DNA of 64,000 nucleotides from Effrenium voratum. Lineage: Eukaryota > Sar > Dinophyceae > Suessiales > Symbiodiniaceae. The stretch spans positions 217,501-281,500 of the forward strand of contig CAUJNA010002846.1 of NCBI GenBank assembly GCA_963377175.1, written 5' to 3'. The position numbers were made by a program, and so were the translations under genes. The notes beneath the pieces are model-generated. The model made no database searches and was not told the DNA's origin. It worked only from the letters and a program-made list of their open reading frames with translations. Shown in pieces: positions 1 to 12,626 of this stretch (position 1 is its first letter; each line of letters starts with the position of its first letter).

Positions 1-201
1 TTTCTGGATTTCGTCCGCCCACTGTCAGCGCAATGAGTTGCCTACTGCTCAAAGAAGAAGCCCTTTGGTCACCTTCGGTGAAGCCAAAACGGGGGTTCAG
101 TGGCCGCCGGTCATTCAGTTGCCCCCGGTCAGGCGACCCAGAAATTTGTCCGGTGATCATCTTTGGGGGCTAAACTAAAAGTTGCAAACAGGAAGTGAGT
201 C

Positions 202-294
202 CCTAGACTCTCCATGACCCTTACAAAATGAGGTCATTGCCTAAACTTAAGGGGTCATGACCCCTTTTTTCTCGGGGTCATGGAGACTCTATGT
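202..294. repeat. Family A foldback repeat, copy 1
   Basis: Starts CCTAGACTCTCCATGACCC and ends with its inverted, slightly decayed complement (GGGTCATGGAGACTCTA). The interior has the family's GGTCATTGCC and GGGGTCATGACCCC. Family A is about 90-105 bp and non-coding; the clearer copies are flanked by TA, as in Tc1/mariner-derived MITEs. This copy is diverged. Confidence 0.75.
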
Positions 295-3048
295 ACTTCT
301 TTTCTGCGGGTTCCCACAACCTTCGGAATCCCTCCAGTTTTATCGTGAACAGTCCACTCGCTTGGGCTCAGGCGAAGCACAACTCGTTGCACCCCACTCG
401 CCTCGAGGTCAGCTACAACCCTAGGATTATCCTCACTTCCGATCGAGTGGCCAACAAACAGGTGAATTCATTTACCACCCTAAGGGTCTCGATTGTTTTC
501 GGGCCCTCAAAACTGGTTGTTTTCAAGGGCCCCTGAGGAATTGGTCGGGTTCTCCATTGGAGGGTGCGGAAAAGTTTGAAGTTCAGGAATTCAGGGAGTG
601 AGTATCCATTTCTTTTCGTTCATCATTTACTCCAGGGCTTGACTAAGTAAGATGGTCCCACATGTCAGCTCAGTTTCTGGCGAACCACAACCACTTTGTC
701 GCGAAAACTGGATGACAAGCGCCTATTGTTTGGCAAGCCGCGTTCCGCGGTTTGAATGTTGCAGGAACTATTCAACTATGACATAGCGTTTTCCAGCGTT
801 TTCATCCTTTTCCGGGGGTATTGTTTTTTGAGAGTCCCCTATCGTTTGCCATCGTTTTGTGCATTTTCACAATATCAATGCAACACCGACGACTAAACTT
901 AACAGAAGTAAATTTGACGGTACTTCATGTGGTGGGTATATGGTTCGGAGCCCTTTTTAGCCAACTCCCTGGGTGGTACACGACACCTGGAACATGAGAT
1001 CCAAATGCATCGATCAAGCAATGCAATTTCAAAGGGGTGACCCTTTGGTGGACATCATTTAGGTGGGGGGGGATCATGTCCACCAACCAACCACTTTTGA
1101 TGTGGTTTCCTATTAAAAAATCACAGCCCTACAAGTAACCCACTTGCCATGGTTGTAAGTCCCGGTCGTAAGCAGAGTCGCTAACAACTTAGCAACTCGT
1201 TCCGGACCATGCAAGTGCGGCGCTTCGCGCTATTCTTTTGTTCGTTCTTCGCTCTTCGTCGCCGGCCGGGAGGGGCGCCTACCGCTAACTCGTTGAGAGG
1301 AGTCCAGAGCAAGGGGACATTTGGATGGCTTCCCGGATGTGAAATCTCTCAGTGTGCTGACCAGACCAAAAAATACACGGCTTGTTTTCCACAAATTCAC
1401 AAAGGTGCACAGAACAAATGTCCTGATTCCGCTTCATAGTTTGTCTACGCCAAAATAAAAAAAAGAGTGTTAGAGGAGGCCCTAGAATGAACAGTGTTCA
1501 ATGTCCAAGTTCGGGGCGTGCAATAAAATAGCTGAACAAGCACCCAGGCGCTTCTCCTACCGAACAGGGAAGCAGTGGAAATCATTGGGGGGGATCCCTG
1601 TATTAGAGACACCCCAACCAGCACCAAGCACTAGTTTTTGGGACAGTACGGGGGGTGTTGGACATGGAATTACTCTAGGGGTTCATTCCCCATTCTTTTC
1701 AACCATGGTTCTTTTCAAAAACCGATCGCTGTCCCCCTTGGGGATCTGATGGTTTCCTGGAAAGATTCGGATCCCTGGAAAGAATGGTTGGAAGGTATTT
1801 CTAGAAGGCCAGTTGGGAACTAACCCAGGGTGAATTCCAACACGCGCCGGCTCCATTTCGGGTGGATGAAGTGTCTCCTAGAATACCCCTGTTTCTTCAT
1901 GAGAGGGGATTCGTCCAGCTGGGCACCTGCTGAAACATTTAGCTTGCTGGTTGGTTTGCCGGATGCTTGGTTATGTTTGCTGGCCAAACTGCTGGAAAAA
2001 AAGGGCAAGCCTAGGTCGTCGAACGTAATGTTGCAGCAAGTTCAATAGGGAACCACCAACCAAAAGTGGTTGGTGGACATGAATCCCCACCGAATTCTGA
2101 TGTCCACCATTTCGGGTCGCACATGAAAACTCACACCTAGTTTGGTAGGGGATCTGGACAAACTAAAACAACTCATCCATGCTAGTTTCCTCGGAAAGTT
2201 AAACAACGGCTATCTAAAACCAGTAAACATTGTTCCTGGTTGATTCATAGGTGGTGTGCCAGCTATTTGAGGTTGCGGGGCTGTTACCTGTCTATCCCCT
2301 GCTAAAGCTCTAACTGTTGGTTTAGTGAAAGCTACCACGAAACAAACTGAAGACCTAAAAAGTGAGCAACCGGACGGCTGGGAAGCGCCAAGGTTAAGCC
2401 TATGTTTTGGTGGTTTGTCGGGGTGTCGGCTTGCTTTTTGCTTTTTTGGTATAGTATCTATTGTTGTTTGATATATTTTTTTTTGGAGGGGGGGGAAATC
2501 AAAAGGGATCCATCTGCAAAGTTGCACGGTCTCAACAGTCTTTGCTGTTCAATTCAATCCATTGAAACAACAACAATGAGGGGGTGGCTTGTCTTTTTGA
2601 GTCGGTACCCCTTTTGTGGGGGCGTTAAAGGGAAGCCAAGAGGGACCCACTTTTTTTGAAGGGAGGGGTTCCCTAAAACAACGCACACCCATATGGCAAG
2701 AGGTCGACTGATTATCTTCTTTCCCATGGTCTTGACTCAAATGAGTCTTATGGAACCCTAAACCCCCATTCTAATTAACCACCGTTGCTTCAGGAGTTTC
2801 ATGTACAGGAGGTCCCAAGTTGCCATTCTGTTTGACGGGGTTAAACCCTAAAAACAGGCTCTCCAGGCCAAGTCAGCTCTCCTGAATCTAATCATCAAGA
2901 CTCGATCGGGTAGAAAATGGGCCATTGAAAATGGGCTCGCCGAAGCAAACACGACTCCTTCTCCTTGCAAAATTTGGTGTCCACATTGCAATTCGCATGC
3001 CTCCAACATCTGAAGCAAGGAATACCCAAGCAAAAAGCACCTACACCT
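295..3048. other. Non-coding stretch, no gene recognised
   Basis: No ORF with protein-like composition. A 24-bp near-palindrome CCACCAACCAAAAGTGGTTGGTGG lies at about 2052-2075, and a related CCACCAACCAACCACTTTTG at 1080, so a small diverged foldback family may be present. Confidence 0.5.
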
Positions 3049-3173
3049 AATGTTAACCCCGGATCTAAGGGTTGATGAATAGGGGGTGTCCCCTTTTAGT
3101 GGGGATTCAGACCAGTTTTGGAGGGAACACCCCCCTCATGGGACGGGTTCTACCAAGATCCTGGGTCAACATG
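3049..3173. repeat. Family F repeat, diverged
   Basis: AATGTTAACCCCGGAT ... CCTGGGTCAACATG, interior GGGGGTGTCCCCTTTTAGTGGGG. Family F has ends TAATGTTGACCCCGGATTAA and its complement. Confidence 0.6.
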
Positions 3174-3362
3174 GTCTTATCAGCCCCCCCAAAGCTTGTT
3201 CACCCGCTCCGCGGTTCCGGCGATCGGGTGCGCAGCACCCCCGCGACGGTGAGGAAACCCGCGAAAACCGGAGCAGCTCCGGGAAAATGCTGTCGACCGA
3301 AAAGCGAAGGCTCGTTCTCAACTGGGCTCGTTCGTCCGGTTGCTGATCGAACAGTGAAGAGC

Positions 3363-3489
3363 TCTAGGTCCTCCAGATTTGAGAGCTTAGAATAAGGGTA
3401 CCCGGTTTTTGCTTTTTCATGTTTGTCTATTTAGTGAGGGAACCCTCCCCCACAAAAAAGGGAGAGAAGGGCACTACTGGGGGACCTAG
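3363..3489. repeat. Family B foldback repeat, copy 1
   Basis: Family B is 105-130 bp: CTAGGTCCTCCAGTAG at the left, CTACTGGGGGACCTAG at the right, with GAGAGGTTAGAATAAGGGTACC, GTAGTCTATTTTAGTAGGGG and AACCCTCCCCCAAAAAAGG inside. It is non-coding and AT/purine-skewed. This copy has the CCAGATTTGAGAG variant. Confidence 0.8.
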
Positions 3490-4494
3490 TTGTGCATTGA
3501 ATGGAAACCCAACCACTAAACCGAACCCATAAACCGAAGGAACCACCAAGAATACTAATTTTCTCAGTGGATTGGCCAGAAAAAGTAATCAAACTGTTTT
3601 GCTTTTGAGGGTACTCCTTTTTGGTGGCTTTAAAGGGGTACCAAAACCAAACACATAATTTTTGCCCCCCGTTTGAAAATAACACCCTTTTGGCGAGCCA
3701 CGAGACTGATCTTCCCCAAAAGTCACTAAAGAGCAGAAACTGCGGAAGTGTGATCAATATGGAACTCAACAAACACCGCCCAGTTTCAGCAACGAAACCT
3801 TGCTTCAGGGGAAAGACCCCTTGTGGATTCAGTAGATACTCTCCAGACAAACGCGGAAGCCAGCAAACACCATCAGTATTCAAAAACCTAATCTCGACTA
3901 AAGACAAACCAATCCGACCTCCTTGAGGGGGGTTCATGCTTTCTTGAAGAGTGGTGAAACACATGAACGTTGGCCACAAAAAAGCGAGCCCTCGCGATGA
4001 ACGAACCCCATTTCCCGCCCTCGTCGGGCTGGTCGGGCTCCAAGGCCAAATCGGCCGTAGTCACAAAGGCAGCGTAGGTTTCAATTGAGTGGTGTGTAGC
4101 CCTGCGCAAAACTATCCCAATTGAGTCATAATCAAAACCCGGTACAAAAATGCTGCACCCAAATTCATGTAAAGAACTAAGAAGGCAAGGGGATCGTCCC
4201 TTACTAACCTTCATCTACCCGGGTTTTGAGGACGTGGCTCACTTAGACCTGCTCACCCACATAAAGGACTTCCAATGGTGAGTGACAGTCAGCCGGGCAC
4301 AAATCCGTACAGTTCGCATTGAAAAAAACGCAATCAATGTTTTTGTCCGATGGGTCAGCCAGAATGGGGTTCCATGTGCTATACTGACTGTTGTTCATCA
4401 TACTCAATAAGTGGTTGGTAACATCCCACCTACCTTAAGGGGGAGGGGGTCGGGTCACCCAATTCCCTTTTCCCGTTGTGGGAACCAATCCACC

Positions 4495-4623
4495 TCGGAT
4501 AAATCACCCCCCAGTTGATGAATAATATTGGGGGGTGTACAACTGATTTAGTGAGGACTCATCACTTCAGGGGAACAACCCCATATTGCTAAGTAGGGGC
4601 TTTTTAATCCGGGGTCAACATCA
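4495..4623. repeat. Family F repeat, diverged, reverse
   Basis: Right end TTTTTAATCCGGGGTCAACAT is clear; left end is decayed (GGATAAATCACCCCCC). Interior GGGGAACAACCCCATATT. Confidence 0.6.
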
Positions 4624-5821
4624 TACTTAATAAGTGGATCGTAACCTTGCTTACAACGTCTTATGATTTACAACAATGGCAAGTGGGTAACTGTGATCCA
4701 CTTGCTAGACCGATTCTGGCCTTTAAGTACTTAATCTGCAACAAACGATTCCTTCTGGAGCCAGAGATACGAATCCGAACCCGGGTTATCAACCACTTTG
4801 GTAGTACATGTTATTCCATCTCATGAGATTCGCCACTCAAGCGGAAAGCATCGGCGAAAGGATTCAAAGGATTTGGCGATACCTGACATTGCTTCCGATG
4901 CTCAGTTGCCCAAAGGACCTGGAACTAAAAGGTTAACCTTTTGTGGCCATGACTAAATATGGACCAAAATGGGAAAACCAAAAGGTCAAAAAGGCGTCTC
5001 CCTGGGACCTCATATTGTTTTACGGCCATAGGGTGTTTTACGGCCCCTTTGGCATGTGAGAATGTTGAGCAACATCCATGTGAAACTAAAGGGACCTCCA
5101 TTCGCTGAAGTCCCTTCAGGAGAAACCATGTCCAGTGATAGATTTCGTTCAAAACCCAGAGGAAATAACACATCTTACGAAACGCAAAAAGAGGATATCT
5201 TTAAACCCTTGGGTAGCAAACACTTTGCTTTGTGCTGCCCCAGAGCACCCCCCCTCCCGGCCAAAAAGACATATATCCTAACAGCTTGCCAAGAGTGCAG
5301 ACATTTCCCTCACATTTGGATAAGCTTCCTGAAACCTTTCTTTTACTCCCCAAACCCAGCCACAGTGAGAGTGCCAATCGGGAAAGACGGAAGGGATCTA
5401 AAAAAGACCCCCGAAAAAGCTGAAGTTCCATGTGGTTTCTTTGTACCCCAAAAAGTCGGTACCCTACAGCTATCCGACCTATCCGAGTCGTAAGGCCCAT
5501 AAAAACCTTCTCCCAAACAAACCTGGCCTGTCGGTTCTCCTGGCCCGTTCCACACGAATTTAGTTTGTCTCAGAGGGCCCCAAACTGGGATGCGCTTCGT
5601 GAAGCAAAAGGCCTAAGCTTGTGTGGCTTAAATCTGTAATCCAAACCTGGTGCCAAAATGGTGAACCCAACATGTAAGAGCTAGCAAGCCGACCCGCACT
5701 TCGGCTTTTGATTGCTCAAATGGAGCAAACCCTTCCCACAAAAAAGGGGAGGGGGGAGGTGGGGCTCCAATGGGCGAAGGTGGCCTGGGTCTTTGAGGTT
5801 CCAGTCAAGAACCAGCAGCGA

Positions 5822-5963
5822 TACTGTGGATGGTTGCGAAATCCAGAGCTCGCACCACCTAAGAAACCTGGGGATTGATTCGATTCCCCAACGTAAATAC
5901 CAACAAAAAAAGGTTTCAACCATGGCTTCAACGTGGTGCAGGATTTCGTCCATCCACAATGTG
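5822..5963. repeat. Family D foldback repeat, copy 1
   Basis: TACTGTGGATGGTTGCGAAATCCAGAG-CGCACCACC at the left and GTGGTGCAGGATTTCGTCCATCCACAATG at the right: inverted repeats of about 30 bp around an internal GGGGATTGATTCGATTCCCC hairpin. Non-coding, about 140 bp. Confidence 0.78.
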
Positions 5964-6187
5964 GGGGCCACCCAATTATACGACCTGCCCAACCGTCTTC
6001 ACCGCGAATTTGGAAAGCCGCAATCGGAGGGTTACACAAACGTTGCCCCAACCGCCAACCAGCTGATGAAGTCTGGTGAATTCGTGAACTTGACCATGCA
6101 AGATGAAAAAACATATTCAAAATGCTTCACAATATTTTTTATGAAAGAACACTTTGTGGAAATTTAGTTAATATTTGACAGAGGCGG

Positions 6188-6823
6188 TTCTGCATAAACA
6201 CCTGTTTTCACATTTTGGGTCCAAACGGGCTTAAAACCCCGGACAACCCCCCGGACAAACCCCCGGACAACCCTCCGGACAGCTTTGAGGGCACAAAATC
6301 GGCGGGACAACTCCCCGGACAAACCCCCGGACAACCCTCCGGACAGCTTTGAGGGCCCAAAAGCCCGGGACAAACCCCCGGACAAACCCCCGGACAACCC
6401 TCCGGACAGCTTCGAGGGCCCAAAAGCCCGGGACAAACCCCCGGACAAACCCCCGGACAACCCTCCGGACAGCTTTGAGGGCCCAAGAACCCGGGACAAA
6501 CCCCCGGACAAGTCTTCGGACAGGTTTGGAACACGCCAAAACCACTCGGAACCACTCGGAAACCACTCGGAAACCACTCGGAAACCGCTCGGAAACCACT
6601 CGGAAACCACTCGGAGGAAAGTATTCTCGCGGGAGGTGGGGTTTGCAGCATAAACCTCGGCAAAGCGCGCGGACAACCCTCCGGACAACCTTCCGGACAA
6701 CCCCCCGGACAACTTGCCGGACAGTTGTTTGTCCAGCAGTTTGTCCCGCACTTTGTCCGGCACTTTGTCCCGCACTTTGTCCCGCACTCTGTCCCGCATA
6801 TCGAGGGGGGTGTTTATGCAGAA
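6188..6823. repeat. Foldback unit enclosing C-rich tandem arrays
   Basis: TTCTGCATAAACACC (6188-6202) and its exact complement GGTGTTTATGCAGAA (6809-6823) bracket three arrays: about four 63-65 bp units built from CCCCCGGACAAA and CCCTCCGGACAGCTTTGAGGGCCCAAAAGC (6236-6530), about eight 11-bp ACCACTCGGAA units (6537-6617), and GGACAACCCTCCGGACAA / TTGTCCCGCACTTTG units facing each other (6670-6795). All frames are open, a by-product of periodicity; I do not call a gene. The C-rich strand implies G-quadruplex potential on the complement. Confidence 0.8.
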
Positions 6824-7042
6824 GGGCATTCGTCAAGTTAATATGATATTTAATTTAACTTGCGGTAAGTTCCAAATGGATTTCCCTCTGAAAGCCAACA
6901 ACGGCCCGGCTCGTCCCGCAGCCTTCGGACGCTCAGCTTCACGCCTTACAACGCTCGGCTTCACGCCGGTCCGATGCCTGTGAATCCCGGCGCCGAAACG
7001 GAGTTCCGCACTGCTCGTCTTCCTTTACGTGGGCTTCGTATA

Positions 7043-7136
7043 CCTAGACTCTCCATGACCCTTAAAAATGGTTGGTCATTGCCCAAAAGAAAGGGGTCAA
7101 ATGGGCCCATTTTTCAAGGGTCATGGAGAGTCTAGG
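7043..7136. repeat. Family A foldback repeat, copy 2 (well preserved)
   Basis: Perfect terminal inverted repeats CCTAGACTCTCCATGACCC / GGGTCATGGAGAGTCTAGG, with TA on both sides (7041-7042 and 7137-7138). It differs from the copy at 51053 by one A in an A-run plus the last base. This pair shows the family was active recently. Confidence 0.88.
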
Positions 7137-7329
7137 TATGTGTCTTTCTTGGGGGTTCCCCCCCCAAAATGGTGGTTTGTCTTCTGGTTCCCTGCGAAAT
7201 GACACAAAAAGGGGTACCTTCAAAAGAAGACGCACCCATATCTATATGTTACCCCCCCCCCCACGCCCCGAAAAAACAGAAAACGTGCTTTGGCATGCCT
7301 CATTGCCATACGCGCCTTAAGGAATAATT

Positions 7330-7510
7330 ACAAGGGCGATACTAAAGGTATTCCCCTAGTATTCCCCTTCCTTTGCTAGAAGAATATCAAGGGAATACCA
7401 GGGGGTAGTGCGGAAATACTAGGGGTATAGAGAACATATCAGGGAATACTAGCGGAATATAAAGGCGAATACCCAAGGAGAATACTAGGGAATACTAAGG
7501 GAATACAAGT
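7330..7510. repeat. Degenerate GGGAATACTA tandem array
   Basis: About 15 loosely spaced copies of GGGAATACTAGGG-like units in both orientations. AT-rich unit with G-runs. No coding or structural role evident. Confidence 0.65.
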
Positions 7511-8492
7511 CACCAGGTGCAAAACTCCCCCCCAACATTCCCCCCCCCCCAAGAAGTTAAGATCATGTTGGGGCTGGCAAAAGTAGTTGGACCAAATTGA
7601 GCCTAATTGAGCCTAATTAAGCCTCATTACCCTTACTAACCTTCACTCACAAGGGTTTGTGATTTGGCTCAGTTGACTCCAAATTTTGCTTTTCGACGGC
7701 CAATGGACACTCTCTTCCGATTTAGTGGTCGGCCCGAAAGAAGTTACCCCTAGACTTCCATTTGGCTGTTCGACCCCTGGAACAAATGAGAAAATATGTC
7801 CGTAGTGATAGATTTATTTTTAAACCAACAGGGGAAAATAAGACATATTCACCAAATGGAAGTAGATATATGACATACAAGGTGTGAGGCACCGCGACTC
7901 ACTTGGACGGTCCACAATGCATCCGCCGAGCTTGCAAACGAGTGCAATCAACGTAGGTCACCGGGCAAAAGGCCGAAGCACAGTGAAGAAACACCTCGCG
8001 ATTCCCGCCCGAAGGGCCTGAACACGAAGAGTTTGCCGTTCGGCATGACTAAAAAGGGTGTCTTCTTTGGAGAATTGGAAGGAAAGAGACCCACCAGTTT
8101 GGGGGTTCCCGATTTTAATAAAACACCCATAGACAGCCAACCACGTGCTCCGTTGCCTTCTGCCTTGCTCTCGAGCGGTCTTGAGCAGGGGCCCGTGGGC
8201 CCCTCTGGCCCGTGGGAAGCGTCGGTGACTCCGGGGGCCGCGATGCACAGACCCTGGGGTTCCTTGCCATTGAAAGAGAGGCCTTAAAAAGAACCCAACT
8301 TGGACGAAACTCCGGTTGGATGAAACTCAGGGGCAAATCATGGCTATATTCACCTCTTTTAATTTGATGGGGGGTTGAACCTCGGGTAGAGATGTAAGTT
8401 AAATAGATAATATGTTTTTTCCAGCCGCTGCTTTTTATGTCAAGAGTCCCAAAGAGATAATTCCAGGGGATACAAATCTCCGCGGTCCGTTG

Positions 8493-8600
8493 TCTGATCC
8501 CCTAAAAGTGACCAACTTGTGGGTTAAAATCGGAAACCCGACCACTAGACCAACTAAAAACAACTAAACACCTATACAAGGAACCGGATGGCTGGGTCAT
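8493..8600. repeat. Family G repeat (CTGCTAAAAGTG type)
   Basis: TGATCCCCTAAAAGTGACCAACTTGTGGGTTAAAATCGGAAACCCGACCACTA...GGAACCGGATGGCTGGG. Similar segments at 15511-15580, 40846-40930 and 44586-44660; a related form with AGTTTAACTTTTAGTGGTTTAATACGG and a TTGGCAAAAAGTT-AAGTCC end occurs at about 13550, 14065, 14240, 49515, 53950 and 54296. Boundaries are not clear. Confidence 0.5.
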
Positions 8601-8922
8601 CTGGTCATTGCCCTCGTAACAGCCTGGGGCCAATTTTTAGGCTACCTTCTGCACATGTCCTCCCATGAATATTTCTTTCAGAATGGTGCCGACCAGCATG
8701 GCAACAAATCGACAGGTCTAAATATGTCGCCAGTAAGGAAACACCTCCAAATCCATCAGCGGATGGGAAAAAAACAGATTTGATTCATATTGTTTCTTCC
8801 AAAGAGTTGGCCATGTCCCAAATACGTGGCACTTTCAATTTCTGTGTGGATTGGCACTTCAAAGGTCCGGATACCTTGTTTCCAAAATGGTCCCAAAAGA
8901 AAATAAAGTGCAGGAACCCTTG

Positions 8923-9030
8923 CTTGACGTTGGAAGGGGAGCAAAAAATTAAATTGTAGCAGTTAAGTGGGGGATTTTCCCCTAAACCACAATAAGCAAA
9001 AATGTAGAATGTTTCCCAACGACAACCATG
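8923..9030. repeat. Family C foldback repeat, copy 1
   Basis: Family C is about 90-117 bp: GGTTGACGTTGGAAGGGGAGCAAC at one end, GTTTCCCAACAACAACCATG at the other (inexact inverted repeats), with TTTTAGCAGTTAAGTGG and CCACTAAACCACAATAAGC forming an inner stem. Non-coding. This copy starts CTTGACG. Confidence 0.78.
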
Positions 9031-12000
9031 AACCAGGAGAGCGAGCAAAACCTTGACCGAGCTCAATCAAACTTCGCAGGTGATGTCTGAGCAACGGATA
9101 TTCACCGTCACCTTCCATGGACAAATCATGACATGAGGGAATGGCCTGGAAATGTACTCACTAACTTGATAGGGTCAAAGACCAAACCTGGTGCTTGGGT
9201 CTACTTACCCAAAACCATGTACAACTCCGTGGACACAAAGAGCATCCGAAAGGACATCGAGCTGACTCCTTAGACATGTGCAGCTGCGCAATGCTGAGTA
9301 TTGAGTCATTTCCGCAGTGGATGGGCCCAACTAGAATCCGAACTTTCTCTTTACCACTAAAATGGCCCAAATCCAAACAGTGTCAGGTCCATGACACTTT
9401 TGCGAGTTGAGTCACCGATAAACCCTCGGACACTTTCTTTCTGGCACGCCGAATTTCCCACGGATGCCAGTTTGGGGCTCGGCGGCTCCGTGCCACCAAA
9501 CTGTGCAGATGAGAAGCAATCCGTTTCACCCGGAGCCTCCTTCCGACCGTTTAAAAAGGGGAGCATGACTTCTTTTTTTGGTGGACCGACCAACTTTGAT
9601 TCGGGTCAGAAGGCGGCTCCAGGTGATCAAACTACCCATAAAGTAATTGACTCGTAATTGACCCCAAATCCCCATGATCAATGCGATTGATTCAGGGGCT
9701 GACTCGCATGCAAATGTAAACGAAACTGTGGGGGTACCTTTCTCGGTTTGGTTTGCAAGGAACTTCCATTTGCTTTTCCATTCCCTGGGAGAAATGAAAC
9801 GATAAAACCAACAAAGGGAACATCATAAACATATTCATTTCAACAAATGGAAGGTTATAGGCTTTCCTTGAAGGGGAGCCGATTCGAATGGGGTCCGAGT
9901 GGAGAAAAGCAATGAGCACCAAGAATCCTGACACGTGGGTGTGTCTCTGGACACACTGCACTTCATCCCAGAATAAGGAAAGGAGTCTCCAAGTACCCCC
10001 AACTCCAAATACCCGCTTTTTCAGGGTATGGTAGGGTTTGATGGCAAACCCTGACTAACAGAGGAGGTGTTTAGCTTGGAAGGCCTGGTTCTGTAACAAC
10101 TACCCTAGACACAGCCGGTATTTGGAGTAGGTAAGCAACCTGCATGGCTCGGCTCGCTTTTTCAGCTGGCGGTAGTTCGTGCAAACAGATCCCAAATCAG
10201 ACCTGCGCTTGCCTACAGGAACTTCTTGATCTTAGGCACCCTAAGTACCCTACCCAGCCTGTAGGAATCTGCCCGCTGTGACTTGCGGCTCCGCATCTTT
10301 CGGTTGCGACACCTGAAATGAGAATTGGAAGTCAAGGTCCACGGAGATGGGACAGGACATAGGGCTACCTTCCATTTCCATTCTGAACCCGATCCGAATC
10401 TTTCTAGAAAACCTCCTTTGAAACCCAGGGAAAACGGCAGGTTGCTGGAAAGAACGATGGTTGAAAAGAATGGGGAATCAACCCCTAGAGACATAAAAAT
10501 ATTATGTGTTTGTTGCTTCTTTGTATATATTTCGTCAGAACAAATATGTCTGGAGTACATGTTGGGCTCGTCCAAAGCATCCGCAGGATCAGCGCGCTCA
10601 TTCTCCGTCTTGACTTTGCCAAGGCATCCAAAGGGCCGGCTGATGGGCTGGAATTCCGTGGTGAAATAAAGAAACACCGCTTAGAGATCACATCAACGCG
10701 AAAATCACGTGGAAATTGGGGAACAAACTCACTATGAATTCACCAACAAAGTGTGGGTGTCTTTTGGTTGAGGGTACCCGTTGAGTTTGAAAGGGACATC
10801 AAAAGGACAACCCACCATTTTTGGGTTTTCCCTTATTTTGAGACAAACGAACGTCTAACAACTTAGGCGTTCCACTAACACATTCTTAGATGCCCAGTGG
10901 CCATGGGAAAAAAAGGACACCCTTTTTTTGTTGGTTGAGTTTAAAGGAATCGGAATCCTTACCCTTAAAAAAAGGAGCAACCCACTGGGCAACAGAGCAA
11001 TTCCCAAGTATGATGTCCAGAAACTCGGAAAGTGACCTTTGTGGACGTGATTTAGGTGGGATTTGTGCCCCCCCCACTCTTCAAGGCGCTCCAACTCCTA
11101 AAATTCATCACCACGTCTGTGTGTTGGTTGCGGTTTTCCCGTATTTCGGTTGGCTTTCCAGAGAAACCCCCAGCAAAGCCACCATTTCGGGGTGCTCAGT
11201 TTGAGAACCGAAGCCATGGAAACCCGGCAGCCGGACTGGTACAGAGCGAGAGAGCTTAAAGGCGTCCACCCCGAGTACGCAGGCTCTCAACGGTCAGGGA
11301 ACTGAGTCACCCTAGGCTCTCTAACTGGGGGGTCACTAAGTCACTAAGCTGCCGAAGCATCGAAGCAATATCTGGGGTGGAATAATTACAGACATTCTCC
11401 TGAAGAACTGAAGGCCCTCCTGAAGAGCTGAAGCAATATGGCTGTGGGTCAAAAATAGGGTACCCCCAAAATGGAACCTTGGTAAATGGAAACATGGACT
11501 GAAACCTGATGTCCCCTAGTGGTCTATTTTCGGCCCACAGTCATATAAGGGCAACCTGTAAAGGCGTCTGCTTTGATGGTCCAGAACAAAGCGCTAAGTG
11601 CTTCGCCCCGAGTACAACCATGGTGGGTTCCCCTACTCCAAATGCCCACCTTTTTTCTGGGGTATTTTGTGAAAAACCAATCGGGTTTCCATGGTAAACA
11701 CCTTCTGTTTTTGTATGATGGGTCGACCTCATACCCTAAAAAAGGCGGGGGGGAATTATTTATAGCTAACTACCACCCTAAGGCTCCTGACCCCTGCAAT
11801 GCAGGGCGCCCCTCCCTCCAATCCAATGAAGAACCCGGACCCCTCAGCTCAGGGGCCCTTGAAAACAACCAGATTTGAGGGTTGAAAAACAATCAAGACC
11901 CTTAGGGCATGCATATAAACAAGTTTCGTAGAAGACAGAACTGAGGTGTTTGGCAGGTTATCTTGTTGCGGAACGAAAGGTGACAACATGAATAGCCGGG

Positions 12001-12307
12001 CTGGCTTCTTTTGAGGGCCCAAAAAGCATCGGGAGCCTTAGGGCAGACCATCCAACTACCCTTTGCGTTGCTCCGAGCCCCTTCGAGCAAACCCGTCGGT
12101 CACCGGTTGAACATTAGGTTTGTTCCATCGACATGTCGCCCAATTCGGACACAAAACAAAGACCAGCACTGCTTGGGGCTCGGGTCGTTTTGAAGGCAAA
12201 GCAAAGGAACAACCAGCACTGGTGGGCGTCTAGGTGAAATGAATGCTCAAACTTGGAAACTAGGTGGTTATCCCATGCGCAGGGCTTCAGCAACTTGCGA
12301 ACATCTA

Positions 12308-12355
12308 CTAGGTCCTCCAGTGGAGAGGTTAGAATAAGGGTGCCGTCTCAAGCCC
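12308..12355. repeat. Family B repeat, left-end fragment
   Basis: CTAGGTCCTCCAGTGGAGAGGTTAGAATAAGGGT and then unrelated sequence. Truncated copy lying 150 bases from the complete copy at 12508. Confidence 0.7.
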
Positions 12356-12507
12356 AAGAGAGCCCCGGATTGGGACGCAGGCACGCCGGCGTCGGTTGAC
12401 TCACTCACTCGATCGAGGCGCAAGGCTGCAAGGCTGGAGGGGTTGACACGAGGAACAGCTTTTTCCTCAATGCCTGAGTAGATTGGCCAAAACAAGCCGA
12501 ACTAAAC

Positions 12508-12626
12508 CTAGGTCCTTCAGTAGTACTGAGTAGAGAGTAGAATAAGGGTACCAACTTTTTGCTGTAGTCTATTTCAGTAGGGGAACCCCAAAACAAATGG
12601 TAAAAGGGCACTACTGGGGGACCTAG
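12508..12626. repeat. Family B foldback repeat, copy 2, between direct repeats
   Basis: Complete copy with CTAGGTCCTTCAGTAG ... CTACTGGGGGACCTAG. About 20 bases beginning ATTGGCCAAAACAAGCC occur on both sides (from 12482 and from 12627), longer than a normal target duplication. Confidence 0.8.

Larger units (their letters stand above)
3490..6187. other. Non-coding stretch between repeats
   Basis: Apart from the F-type (4495) and D-type (5822) repeats nothing is recognised. Short ORFs (up to 182 codons at 3431-3979 minus) have repeat-like, low-support sequences, several ending within the family B copy. Confidence 0.5.
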
